From IMG/VR virus record IMGVR_UViG_3300042549_000664, positions 1 through 37,477 of that record: 37,477 nucleotides of DNA. One strand, given 5' to 3'. Position numbers and translations under genes: made by a program. The notes under the pieces were generated by a model, which saw nothing but the letters and a program-made list of their open reading frames with translations, was not told the DNA's origin and ran no database searches. The DNA is from a virus. Positions 6,061 through 12,625 of this stretch are shown here, in pieces; position 1 is the stretch's first letter, and every line of letters starts with the position of its first letter.

Positions 6061-6288
6061 ATGAGCGCAGACCTTACCAAAGCCGAGCGCGTTGCGCTTT
6101 CCCTATTCCTGACCGAGTACCCCGACAACTGGACATTTGGGGAAATACTGAAGGCACTCGATCCGGACAACCTAAGCAATGACTGGGAGCAAGTGACCAT
6201 TTGGCAGCCATTGGAGAACGATCACGCCGCCGCAGCTATGGCGATCCAAGACACCCGCGACACCTTAACCCGCATTTATGGAGAATGA
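6061..6288 (+). CDS. Hypothetical early protein (75 aa)
   Basis: 75 residues beginning MSADLTKAERVALSLFLTEY, acidic and predicted helical. It starts one base after the previous TAA, so translation is likely coupled. The middle (NWTFGEILKALDPDNLSNDWEQVTIWQPLEN) is rich in Trp and Asp, and the end (AAAMAIQDTRDTLTRIYGE) is a likely helix. No known domain is visible. Acidic small proteins of this type in early phage operons are sometimes inhibitors of host enzymes, but nothing here proves that. Confidence 0.72.
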   Translation: MSADLTKAERVALSLFLTEYPDNWTFGEILKALDPDNLSNDWEQVTIWQPLENDHAAAAMAIQDTRDTLTRIYGE

Positions 6289-6290
6289 CC

Positions 6291-6506
6291 ATGCTATTAA
6301 ATACCCTAACACTCGCAGAACGTGAGCGCCTAGCCTATGCCGAGGGGTTCACGACCACCGCCGCCCTACTCGCGCAGGCCGACGACTACGAACACGAAGG
6401 GGAACGCGCCTACACCATGCGCGAACTCGTAGAGCAGGCCGCCGACTATTTGAAGGCTGGAGACGTTGACCGCGCAGCCTGCACCCTATCGGAAGCCCTT
6501 AAATGA
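6291..6506 (+). CDS. Hypothetical helical early protein (71 aa)
   Basis: 71 residues from ATG 6291 (MLLNTLTLAERERLAYAEG). GGAGA lies about six bases upstream of this ATG, which makes it a better start than ATG 6285, which touches GGAGA. The protein is mostly helical and acidic, with a pattern (ADDYEHEGERAYTMRELVEQAADYLKAGDVDRAACTL) like a single helix-turn-helix hairpin repeat. No family recognised. The TGA overlaps the start of the 19-residue peptide gene that follows. Confidence 0.72.
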   Translation: MLLNTLTLAERERLAYAEGFTTTAALLAQADDYEHEGERAYTMRELVEQAADYLKAGDVDRAACTLSEALK

Positions 6507-6562
6507 CCGCAGTTTTAGCCGCCCTGCTAGTAGCCTTGCTGCTGCTAGTTTTTGACCTTTAA
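6503..6562 (+). CDS. Possible 19-residue membrane micropeptide
   Basis: ATG 6503 overlaps the previous TGA as ATGA, the same coupling used by neighbouring genes, and the frame encodes MTAVLAALLVALLLLVFDL. That is almost entirely one hydrophobic membrane-spanning helix. Its length is far below normal gene-calling limits, so the call rests on coupling, position and composition. It could be a tiny inner-membrane peptide or a chance frame. Confidence 0.45.
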   Translation: MTAVLAALLVALLLLVFDL

Positions 6563-6589
6563 CCCAGTAACCCAACCGAACCCCTAACC

Positions 6590-6886
6590 ATGACTAAAAA
6601 ACCCGACAAAACCGCCGCCAGTGACCGCCTGAAGGCCATCGCTGAACGCCTTGGCCTAGACGATACCCGATTAGCCGAGTATCTAGGCGTGAGCGTGTCC
6701 ACCCTTAGACACTGGACGATCGGCACACGCGCACCCGGCGCAGCCGTTGACCGCCTGCTAGACGTACTCGGCACAATGGAAGCCCTTGCGCCTAGCCTGC
6801 ACGCCCAACTGCTGCCAAGCCCCGCGCCCAAGCGGGGTAGGCCACCGACTAAACCCGCAGCCGAGCATAAGGAGGCCGAGCTATGA
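6590..6886 (+). CDS. Cro/CI-like helix-turn-helix DNA-binding protein
   Basis: 98 residues. The segment LGLDDTRLAEYLGVSVSTLRHWTIGTR (21-47) is a standard HTH_3-type unit, with the turn GVS at 33-35 and STLRHW as the recognition helix. A later KRGRPP (81-86) is AT-hook-like and sits in a Pro/Lys-rich tail. The protein probably regulates early or middle phage transcription by binding an operator, but no cognate site is obvious beside it. Its gene starts after a 27-base gap from the micropeptide and overlaps the next gene as ATGA. Confidence 0.83.
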   Translation: MTKKPDKTAASDRLKAIAERLGLDDTRLAEYLGVSVSTLRHWTIGTRAPGAAVDRLLDVLGTMEALAPSLHAQLLPSPAPKRGRPPTKPAAEHKEAEL

Positions 6887-7041
6887 CCGAGCAAGAGAAG
6901 AAACGAGAATCAGCAGAGAAGCTAGATCGACTGCTTACTTTTGCGAAAGTAGCGCACCAATGGAAAAAAGAAACTGGGGAGAAACTTAACGCATCCCATT
7001 ATTTAGCCGTAATGGGAGCAAAACAGGAGAAACCAAAATGA
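6883..7041 (+). CDS. Small charged coiled protein, MTEQE family copy 1 (52 aa)
   Basis: 52 residues starting MTEQEKKRESAEKLDRLL, highly charged and helical, ending QEKPK. ATG 6883 overlaps the upstream TGA (ATGA) and GGAGG lies about 8 bases upstream. The first 15 bases (ATGACCGAGCAAGAG) are identical to those of the next gene at 7038, which suggests local duplication followed by divergence or a shared translation start cassette. Function unknown. Confidence 0.72.
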   Translation: MTEQEKKRESAEKLDRLLTFAKVAHQWKKETGEKLNASHYLAVMGAKQEKPK

Positions 7042-7196
7042 CCGAGCAAGAGGAACAGAAGCTAACCGAGCAGATCGACCGCCTGATCGACCTACGCCGC
7101 GACCTAGAGCGCGAGCGTAAGCAGGTGCTAGAGCAAAACGACTATTTCCGAGTAACTGGACAACTTAAAGAGGTGAACCATGACAACCGAGTATAA
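7038..7196 (+). CDS. Small coiled-coil protein, MTEQE family copy 2 (52 aa)
   Basis: 52 residues starting MTEQEEQKLTEQIDRLIDLR, with a heptad-like pattern through RRDLERERKQVLEQN that predicts a coiled coil. It starts at ATG 7038 (ATGA overlap with the gene before) and ends at TAA 7194-7196, overlapping the next gene by 17 bases in another frame. Same length and same first five residues as its upstream neighbour. No known family. Confidence 0.68.
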   Translation: MTEQEEQKLTEQIDRLIDLRRDLERERKQVLEQNDYFRVTGQLKEVNHDNRV

Positions 7197-7392
7197 GGAT
7201 GAACTACTAGCCGATGAACAGGACAGCCCCACCGTGTTCGAGATGATGTGGGACAGTGCCATGACGTTTTTTAAGTGCGTGGGGGTATTTGCGTTTTTCT
7301 GCTTTGCCATTGGGTATTTTGCAGATACCAAAGCGCAGACCAAACAGTGCGAACCCAGTAAAACAGTTTTAGCAAGGAGTATTTTCAAATGA
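7180..7392 (+). CDS. Small single-pass membrane protein (70 aa)
   Basis: 70 residues: an acidic N-terminus (MTTEYKDELLADEQD), one membrane segment (TFFKCVGVFAFFCFAIGYF, about 29-47) and a short polar C-terminal tail ending ARSIFK. GAGGTGAACC stands before ATG 7180. The start lies inside the previous gene and the TGA overlaps the next ATG. The topology suggests an inner-membrane early protein. No family recognised. Confidence 0.75.
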   Translation: MTTEYKDELLADEQDSPTVFEMMWDSAMTFFKCVGVFAFFCFAIGYFADTKAQTKQCEPSKTVLARSIFK

Positions 7393-7601
7393 CAATGACA
7401 AAACAGGAATTTAAAGACCGCTGGGAATCTAACGACAGCGGCGGCGGTATCAGCTACAACGACATTGCAGACTGCGCTGTGGCGTGGGGCATATCACGTA
7501 CCCCAAAGACACGCCGCATTGATGCCATTCGCTATCAAGTGCTAGTGGCGGCAGGCACAGTGGACGCAGAAGAATTTGCGCCCGAAAAGGAGGAAGTTTA
7601 A
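7389..7601 (+). CDS. Hypothetical early protein (70 aa)
   Basis: 70 residues starting MTMTKQEFKDRWESNDSGGGISYNDIADCAVAWGI, then RTPKTRRIDAIRYQVLVAAGT and an acidic tail. The ATG at 7389 overlaps the previous stop as ATGA; a second ATG at 7395 (MTKQEF) is equally possible and has GGAG 16 bases upstream. The helix-rich middle with YNDIADCAVAWGIS..RR resembles a small HTH-like fold, but this is weak. Proteins of this look are common in aquatic phages with no assigned role. Confidence 0.75.
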   Translation: MTMTKQEFKDRWESNDSGGGISYNDIADCAVAWGISRTPKTRRIDAIRYQVLVAAGTVDAEEFAPEKEEV

Positions 7602-7811
7602 ATGATTGACAAACCAGCATTTCCAATACAAAGTTATACGTGCGCTGAAAAAGGCTTGACCATACGCGACTACTTTGCAGCCAAGGCTATGCAGGGGTTA
7701 ATTGCAAGCCCAAGAGGTACGTCTGATGGTAGAGATGCCACAGATACTTATTACGCAAAGTGCGCCTATCTTGTGGCAGACGCAATGATGAAAGCGAGGG
7801 AGACAAAATGA
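7602..7811 (+). CDS. Conserved small phage protein (GLTIRDYFAAKAMQG type, 69 aa)
   Basis: 69 residues with the conserved words KGLTIRDYFAAKAMQGL and YLVADAMMKARE. This pattern recurs in many phages and prophages, usually annotated only as hypothetical. AAGGAGGAAG ends 6 bases before the ATG, the strongest ribosome site in this operon. It follows the previous stop directly and overlaps the next gene by ATGA. The role is unknown. Confidence 0.85.
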   Translation: MIDKPAFPIQSYTCAEKGLTIRDYFAAKAMQGLIASPRGTSDGRDATDTYYAKCAYLVADAMMKARETK

Positions 7812-8020
7812 ACCACTTAAAAAACGTATGGGAATGGCTGATAAACCATTGGGTCATGCCGACCCCTGCCGAACTCATCGCCGAGGAACTGATACAAGCG
7901 CAGCGCACCAAGCTGCGCCACCAGTCGAGCATGGAGTACCACACCGCCATCGTTGCCTACAACGTGGCACGGATTAAACGCCTTGAGGGGTTAACCGCAA
8001 AGCAGGAGACAACCGAATGA
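7808..8020 (+). CDS. Hypothetical helical protein (70 aa)
   Basis: 70 residues from ATG 7808 (MNHLKNVWEWLINHWVMPTP), chosen because it overlaps the previous TGA as ATGA; the frame is open further upstream to 7760. The N-terminal Trp-rich amphipathic helix could associate with membrane. The rest (AELIAEELIQAQRTKLRHQ, then YNVARIKRLEGL) is helical and basic. A similar TPAELIAEEL-type arrangement occurs in other phage early proteins with no function known to me. Confidence 0.75.
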   Translation: MNHLKNVWEWLINHWVMPTPAELIAEELIQAQRTKLRHQSSMEYHTAIVAYNVARIKRLEGLTAKQETTE

Positions 8021-8124
8021 CATGGCCTTTCCCGCCGCCCACTGGGGCTATCCCTTGGACTAAACAACAAGAGAAAGCCTACCAGCAGCAGAAGCAGAAG
8101 CAGCTACCCGCTGCCCCGTTTTAA
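8017..8124 (+). CDS. Very small Pro/Gln-rich protein, last gene of early block A (35 aa)
   Basis: 35 residues, MTWPFPPPTGAIPWTK then a Gln/Lys-rich run and PAAPF. ATG 8017 overlaps the preceding TGA. The stop (8122-8124) overlaps the last bases of the primase gene on the opposite strand by four bases, and a terminator follows at 8136. The composition is low in complexity, so translation is supported mainly by coupling and position. Confidence 0.6.
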   Translation: MTWPFPPPTGAIPWTKQQEKAYQQQKQKQLPAAPF

Positions 8125-10595
8125 TCCAACAACTCAGCCCCGTAAACTCGGGGCTTTTCTTTTTTGGACAATCGGTAAATGTCATCCAACTGCCGCTGTT
8201 TGGCGCGGATAACCTCGGCGCGGTGATCCTTAAACTGCACAGCTAGTGCGGGGTTTATGACCCACTGGGCGAAGTGCTGATTCTCTCGGCTGGCATCGTC
8301 TAGGCGCATGACCCAGCGACCCTGCTCTAGTGGATACATCGCCCCATAAATCATCTGATCCTGCTGCCATACGTTTGTTTTCTCGATCTGCCTGCGTGCT
8401 GACCGTTTGATTTCAGCCATCGTAATCATCGGCTCATCGGCGTGCTGGATGATGTAGTCGCGCAGCCATGTATCAAAGTTAGCCGACCCTGACAACTCGG
8501 ACAAGGCGTAACGGTAGGCCGGAATGATGTAGGTCTGCACAATGTGGATCACACGGGCAGCGAGATCGCCGGACACGGTGAACGAGAAGGGCGACTCCAT
8601 AAGATGAAACATAAGCATAAGGCGACCAGCTAACCCCTCGACCTTACCGAAGGCAGTCATAAAGGTATCGTCGGACTGGAGAAGCCTCTCATCGTTGCGC
8701 TTAGTGTCGTACCAGTCTTGGAACTCTTGGAACACGGCCTTGGCCTCGGGGCTTAACTGGTAGGTCATTGCAGGCAGGGCGAACACGATCCGCAGGGTTT
8801 GCTCCCACTGCTGCTTGTTGAGTAGGTAATCGGGTATCTCGACGGGCTTGCGTGTCAAGTCACCATTTAGGATGCACGGGATAAACCGCTGCACCAGTCC
8901 ATCGGCTGATAGATTGTGCAGGTTATCGCGGAACACGCGGGGCTGGATGTTGCCATAGATTGACACCGCGAGATTCTCGGCATAGATCGACCCGCTGCCT
9001 ACGCGATCCATCTCATACGGGGACGACTCGTAAGCCTTGACCCATGCGCTTCGGTCTTCGCCGCTGGCCTTGTCTGTTAGCTTGCGAACCCAGCTATTCA
9101 TCTCATCCAAGGCGCACAGCAAGCCACGGGGACGGTCTGCTGCCAAGCGTACTAGCTTCTGACTGGTAACGTCATCGACTGTGATCCGCAGGGGTACGGG
9201 CTGGGGTGGTAACTCGTGAACCACTGGCGCATCGTCACCACTGAGCATAGCTTCGGGCTTGGCTGAAAAGTCCAAGAATGCCTTTTTGCTTGAGGCATAC
9301 ATGGCCTCTTGGCCTTCCCATGCCAGTAACTCTTTGCCAAAGCGCGGACGGTCTTCGGTTTCAAATATTTTGAGGGGCGCGAGCATAGGCGCAGAACCCG
9401 GCGTTTTCTTATCTGCTGGCGCACCGATCGTCATCAACCACAGCACAGGTGGCACTTTGAAATCCTTGATTAACTCAAGCCGGGTACGCGCATCAACGAC
9501 ACCGCACACGGCAGCAAGCCCAGCGAACAGCGGGACTAAGGGATCGCAGCCAACGGTCTGACCGATCTCATCTGCACGGCGGGACAACACTTTAGGCCAA
9601 ACTGAAATGTCCATTGCTGGAGGCCGAGGCCGTAGGTCAACCAGCACCGACTTTGGGTCTGTCGGGGACTCCACTGCTGCAAACATGGATGCCACATCGG
9701 GCGTGGGGCGTGTCCATCCTGCCTTGCGTGCTATGTTAAACAGCGTACCTAATCGAATGACTTGAGTCTTGGTGGTAGTAAAACTAGCCCACTGCGTCAG
9801 AATCTCACGTTCGCCGGGGTACTTAGCCGAAGGCGTTGACCACTCATTCCAAAGACTCAACGCTTGGTCAAGCTGGTTTGTTTGTGTGCCTGCCCAGTGC
9901 AGTGCCATGCCTGTATTGATCCAATCATCACGGGGACAATCGGGGTTAATAAATTCCAAGGCCGTGCGAATCTCATCCCACGATGCGTTAACCCCTTCGC
10001 CAGTGGACAAGGTGCGTACCTTGTCAATGTCAAGCATGGACTGCCAAAGGTCAAGCAGTGCCTGTGGGATCGTGGGTAAACGCATCCAGTGACCCCTACC
10101 TGCCCAACGATAAGGCTGGCGTGTGTCGGGGTGAATGCTTGGTGGCAGTACATCCTGCACCGTCAGGCCGTTGACCGTAGCGCAGCGCAACTCGTATGCA
10201 GTTACATTGTCATGCGTGATTTTTTTGGATGGTAGCGCAAGGCCAAAGGGCATCGTGAACAATAATTTGCCGTGACCAGCCCTACCCGAATCGACGATCA
10301 CGGCATCGTTTGCATCATACAAGGCTTGCAGGTCAATTTTATGTTCAGCCAGTAGAGTGACCGTGGCATCCCAATCGTCAATGTCCAAGGCCATCGTGCC
10401 GCTGTACGCATGGGCTAACCCGATACCGTAGCCCGTGGGTAGATCATTCTGATCCTTGAGCGCATTGGTTTTTATGTTCCATCCGGGTGTGCGTGGCCCC
10501 TTTGTGCCTGCGGGGATGGGTACAAGTGACCAGCCGTGTCGGATATAGGCATCAATAGATGCAGGATGGGCTTGCACTGTGGTAGCTGTATTCAT
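8121..10595 (-). CDS. Primase-helicase: PrimPol, PriCT-2 and DUF3987-like ATPase
   Basis: 824 residues. The N-terminal primase-polymerase domain has the catalytic pair D71-x-D73 (ALDIDD), SGRAGHGKLLF (103-113) and PPSIHP (151-156). A PriCT-2-type segment (WDEIRTALEFI...DDWINTGMALHWAG) occupies about 206-290. The C-terminal half looks like the DUF3987 helicase family, with GAPADKKT (391-398) where Walker A should be and CALDEMN (494-500) as Walker B. It would make primers and unwind DNA at the fork. The start ATG 10595 has AGGAAC upstream. It is the only leftward gene in the early region, and both flanking terminators point rightward. Confidence 0.88.
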   Translation of the reverse strand: MNTATTVQAHPASIDAYIRHGWSLVPIPAGTKGPRTPGWNIKTNALKDQNDLPTGYGIGLAHAYSGTMALDIDDWDATVTLLAEHKIDLQALYDANDAVIVDSGRAGHGKLLFTMPFGLALPSKKITHDNVTAYELRCATVNGLTVQDVLPPSIHPDTRQPYRWAGRGHWMRLPTIPQALLDLWQSMLDIDKVRTLSTGEGVNASWDEIRTALEFINPDCPRDDWINTGMALHWAGTQTNQLDQALSLWNEWSTPSAKYPGEREILTQWASFTTTKTQVIRLGTLFNIARKAGWTRPTPDVASMFAAVESPTDPKSVLVDLRPRPPAMDISVWPKVLSRRADEIGQTVGCDPLVPLFAGLAAVCGVVDARTRLELIKDFKVPPVLWLMTIGAPADKKTPGSAPMLAPLKIFETEDRPRFGKELLAWEGQEAMYASSKKAFLDFSAKPEAMLSGDDAPVVHELPPQPVPLRITVDDVTSQKLVRLAADRPRGLLCALDEMNSWVRKLTDKASGEDRSAWVKAYESSPYEMDRVGSGSIYAENLAVSIYGNIQPRVFRDNLHNLSADGLVQRFIPCILNGDLTRKPVEIPDYLLNKQQWEQTLRIVFALPAMTYQLSPEAKAVFQEFQDWYDTKRNDERLLQSDDTFMTAFGKVEGLAGRLMLMFHLMESPFSFTVSGDLAARVIHIVQTYIIPAYRYALSELSGSANFDTWLRDYIIQHADEPMITMAEIKRSARRQIEKTNVWQQDQMIYGAMYPLEQGRWVMRLDDASRENQHFAQWVINPALAVQFKDHRAEVIRAKQRQLDDIYRLSKKEKPRVYGAELLD
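8136..8165 (+). terminator. Rho-independent terminator closing early block A
   Basis: AGCCCCG (8136-8142) pairs with CGGGGCT (8149-8155) around the loop TAAACT, followed by TTTCTTTTTT. It lies 11 bases after the last rightward gene and inside the 3' coding end of the leftward primase gene. Confidence 0.9.
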
Positions 10596-10640
10596 ATAAT
10601 GTTCCTGACACTAGCAGTTGTCATTTGTTTCATGGAAGTC
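10596..10640 (-). promoter_or_regulatory. Primase leader with palindrome
   Basis: The 5' leader of the primase gene contains TGACACTAGCAGTTGTCA (10606-10623), with TGACA/TGTCA arms around eight bases. It lies 10-28 bases upstream of the start codon and could be an operator or a translation-control site. I found no strong -10/-35 pair for the gene. Confidence 0.35.
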
Positions 10641-10647
10641 TCCTCTT

Positions 10648-10678
10648 AGCCCCGTCTAATCCACGGGGCTTTTTCTTT
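10648..10678 (+). terminator. Rightward rho-independent terminator upstream of replication block B
   Basis: AGCCCCGT (10648-10655) and ACGGGGCT (10663-10670) form an eight-pair stem with a seven-base loop, then TTTTCTTT. The stem is nearly the same as the terminator at 8136. No rightward gene lies just before it, so it would stop antisense transcription through the primase gene. Confidence 0.85.
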
Positions 10679-10702
10679 GCTTAAAAAATATTTTTCAAAC
10701 TG

Positions 10703-10732
10703 TTGCACAATCTTAGCACATCGTGCTACACT
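10703..10732 (+). promoter_or_regulatory. Rightward promoter with palindromic operator for RHH gene
   Basis: TTGCAC (10703-10708) and TACACT (10727-10732) are spaced by 18 bases, giving a start near 10739. Between and overlapping them is the palindrome TAGCACATCGTGCTA (10714-10728), whose right arm runs into the -10. It lies 30 bases upstream of an Arc-type RHH gene, the usual layout of autorepression. Confidence 0.65.
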
Positions 10733-10757
10733 TGCGTCAACTGATTAGGAAATATTT

Positions 10758-10961
10758 ATGGCAACCAAATCCAAAACCAAGTTTTTGACCGTGAGGCTTA
10801 CCCCTTACGATCACAAAGCATTTCACCGAAAGGCAGAGAAGTACGGTAAGCCGTCCGATGTCATTCGTGAAATAATCGAGGCGTTCAGTCAAGACCGCCT
10901 TGTAATTCAACCACCTGTAAACGTAAAGGAATCTCTGTATGTCTCTCGAATCCAAAATTGA
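10758..10961 (+). CDS. Ribbon-helix-helix (Arc/MetJ-type) regulator
   Basis: 67 residues with the ribbon-helix-helix layout: a beta strand with alternating contacts (KFLTVRLTP, 8-16), helix one (YDHKAFHRKAEKYG, 17-30) and helix two (KPSDVIREIIEAFSQ, 31-45), then a short tail. Such proteins bind DNA as dimers, usually at short inverted repeats. The palindrome TAGCACATCGTGCTA inside its own promoter is the obvious candidate site. TTAGGAAA precedes ATG 10758. The last 23 bases overlap the next gene. Confidence 0.85.
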   Translation: MATKSKTKFLTVRLTPYDHKAFHRKAEKYGKPSDVIREIIEAFSQDRLVIQPPVNVKESLYVSRIQN

Positions 10962-11322
10962 AGCCCTGACTGTTGCTGTCCAAGCCCTGACTGCTAAATT
11001 AGAGTCCGGCAATATAGCACCAGCCGCACCCGTTGCACCAGCACCCGCCCCTGTGGTAAAAGCTGCAATTGGTGTAGTAGCACCCGCTATGCCAGCACCA
11101 CCTGTGTTTGTAGCACCCGTTGCAGCACCAGCCCCAGCACCATCCATGTTCACTGACCCCAAGGGTTTGATTGACTACGTGATGGGCGCATACAAGGCAC
11201 TCGGCCCACAGAAGGGTGCAAGCATCCAAGGTGTGTTGGTCGGCCTCGGCTACCAAAACATCAACGATGTCAAGCCCGAGCATTACGGTGACTTGTTCAA
11301 TGGCATTGAAGCACTGAAATGA
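10939..11322 (+). CDS. Conserved phage protein with coiled N-terminus and Ala/Pro linker
   Basis: 127 residues in three parts: a short helix (MSLESKIEALTVAVQALTAKLES), an Ala/Pro/Val-rich linker (about 26-75) and a folded C-terminal unit (FTDPKGLIDYVMGAYKALGPQKGASIQGVLVGLGYQNINDVKP). Proteins of this type precede DUF2800/DUF2815 genes in other aquatic phages I know, always unnamed. The design resembles an oligomerising or tethering accessory factor for the nuclease and ssDNA-binding protein that follow. AAAGGAA precedes the start; the stop overlaps the next gene as ATGA. Confidence 0.8.
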   Translation: MSLESKIEALTVAVQALTAKLESGNIAPAAPVAPAPAPVVKAAIGVVAPAMPAPPVFVAPVAAPAPAPSMFTDPKGLIDYVMGAYKALGPQKGASIQGVLVGLGYQNINDVKPEHYGDLFNGIEALK

Positions 11323-12608
11323 GCGCACACGCCCAGTTGTCCCCCTCGAAACGTAACCGCTGGGCGTTATGCCCCGGTTCGATTCGTGAGGAAGCAAAGT
11401 ACCCCGAGCAATCGGGTGGCGCTGCTGCCGTTGATGGCACACACACGCACACACTGTTGGAACAATGCATTAAATCTAATAGGTCTGCCCACTCGTTTGT
11501 AACAATAGGATTGACTGACCACGAAGGTACATTCGTGGTTGACAAAGAACGTGCAGCCCGTGTGCAGGTAGCACTGGACTACATTGACAAGCGCATCAGT
11601 GAAGGCAACATGACCCTGTTGTCTGAGTCCAAGGTTGACCCCTCGTTCTTGTTAGGCCGTGATGACCTATCCGGCACAGTGGACGTTCAGATCATCGGTA
11701 ACGGCGTTCTTGAGTTGATCGACTACAAGGATGGCATGGCTCCAGTAGATGCCAAGGGCAATATGCAGCTTGAACAATATGCCTACGGTGTATTGGCTGG
11801 CTACAAGTTACCCGTCAACGGTGCTTACCCATTCGACACGGTACGCATGACCATCATCCAGCCCAAGTTGGCTATGAAGGGCATGAACCCGATTAGTTCT
11901 TTTGATGTGTCAGTCCGTGATCTCATGGCTAACATGGGTACAATCATTCGACAAGCTGCCGCTACCGATGCACCCGATGCGCCGCTTGTACCGGGTGAAA
12001 GTCAATGTAAATATTGCCGTGCAAAGGGTAACTGCTCTGCGCTGGCAAGTAACGTAATGAAGGAGGTGGGAATCATGTTCCAGCCAATCGTAAATCAAAC
12101 CCTAGATGTCGCACAGCAAAGTGCCGACAAAGACCCAACGGCTATGAATGACGCACAGATTCGTCAGATCATGGAAGCCGCCCCCTTGATGCGTCAGCTA
12201 CTCGAAGGTGTGGAAAAAGAAGCCCTGCGCCGATTGAAAGCCGGACAGTCTATTGATGGACTGAAGCTGGTCAATGGTCGTGGCTCCCGTGCATGGGCAT
12301 TGCCCGAGTCCGAGATCGCCGAGAAGCTGGTGAAGATGGGCATCCCTAAGACCGCAGTCTATGAAACCAAACTCGTCACGCCAGCCAAGGCTGAGAAGTT
12401 GACATGGACTAAGAAGGATGGCGAAGTCAAGCAATTGACCGAACGCCAGTTGAAAACAATGGAGCAGGAATACGTGGTCAAGATGGCTGGAAGTATTACT
12501 GTTGTCCCCGAGTCTGACTCACGGCCTGCCGTGATTCTGAACGCTGCACCGATGTTCAGTGCAGTGCAAACGCCAGCAGTGGAGACACTGCCAGCATGGT
12601 TATCGTAA
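11319..12608 (+). CDS. DUF2800 RecB/Cas4-family nuclease with Fe-S cysteines
   Basis: 429 residues. The PD-(D/E)XK core shows DGTHTH (39-44), LSESKV (101-106), GTVDV (119-123; D122), LIDYKDG (133-139; D135 and K137) and LEQYAYG (151-157). Four cysteines, C18 near the N-terminus and C230, C233 and C239 (CKYCRAKGNC), match the AddB/Cas4 iron-sulfur layout. It probably acts as an exonuclease in recombination or DNA processing, paired with the ssDNA-binding protein encoded next. The C-terminal third (from about 270) is a helical extension with KAGQSIDGLKLVNGRGSRAW, typical of the DUF2800 family. Confidence 0.88.
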   Translation: MSAHAQLSPSKRNRWALCPGSIREEAKYPEQSGGAAAVDGTHTHTLLEQCIKSNRSAHSFVTIGLTDHEGTFVVDKERAARVQVALDYIDKRISEGNMTLLSESKVDPSFLLGRDDLSGTVDVQIIGNGVLELIDYKDGMAPVDAKGNMQLEQYAYGVLAGYKLPVNGAYPFDTVRMTIIQPKLAMKGMNPISSFDVSVRDLMANMGTIIRQAAATDAPDAPLVPGESQCKYCRAKGNCSALASNVMKEVGIMFQPIVNQTLDVAQQSADKDPTAMNDAQIRQIMEAAPLMRQLLEGVEKEALRRLKAGQSIDGLKLVNGRGSRAWALPESEIAEKLVKMGIPKTAVYETKLVTPAKAEKLTWTKKDGEVKQLTERQLKTMEQEYVVKMAGSITVVPESDSRPAVILNAAPMFSAVQTPAVETLPAWLS

Positions 12609-12625
12609 TTTAATTGGAGTAATTT

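Noticed and set aside
9259-9561. 100-residue plus-strand frame inside the primase gene
   Set aside because: Shadow of the helicase-domain coding sequence.
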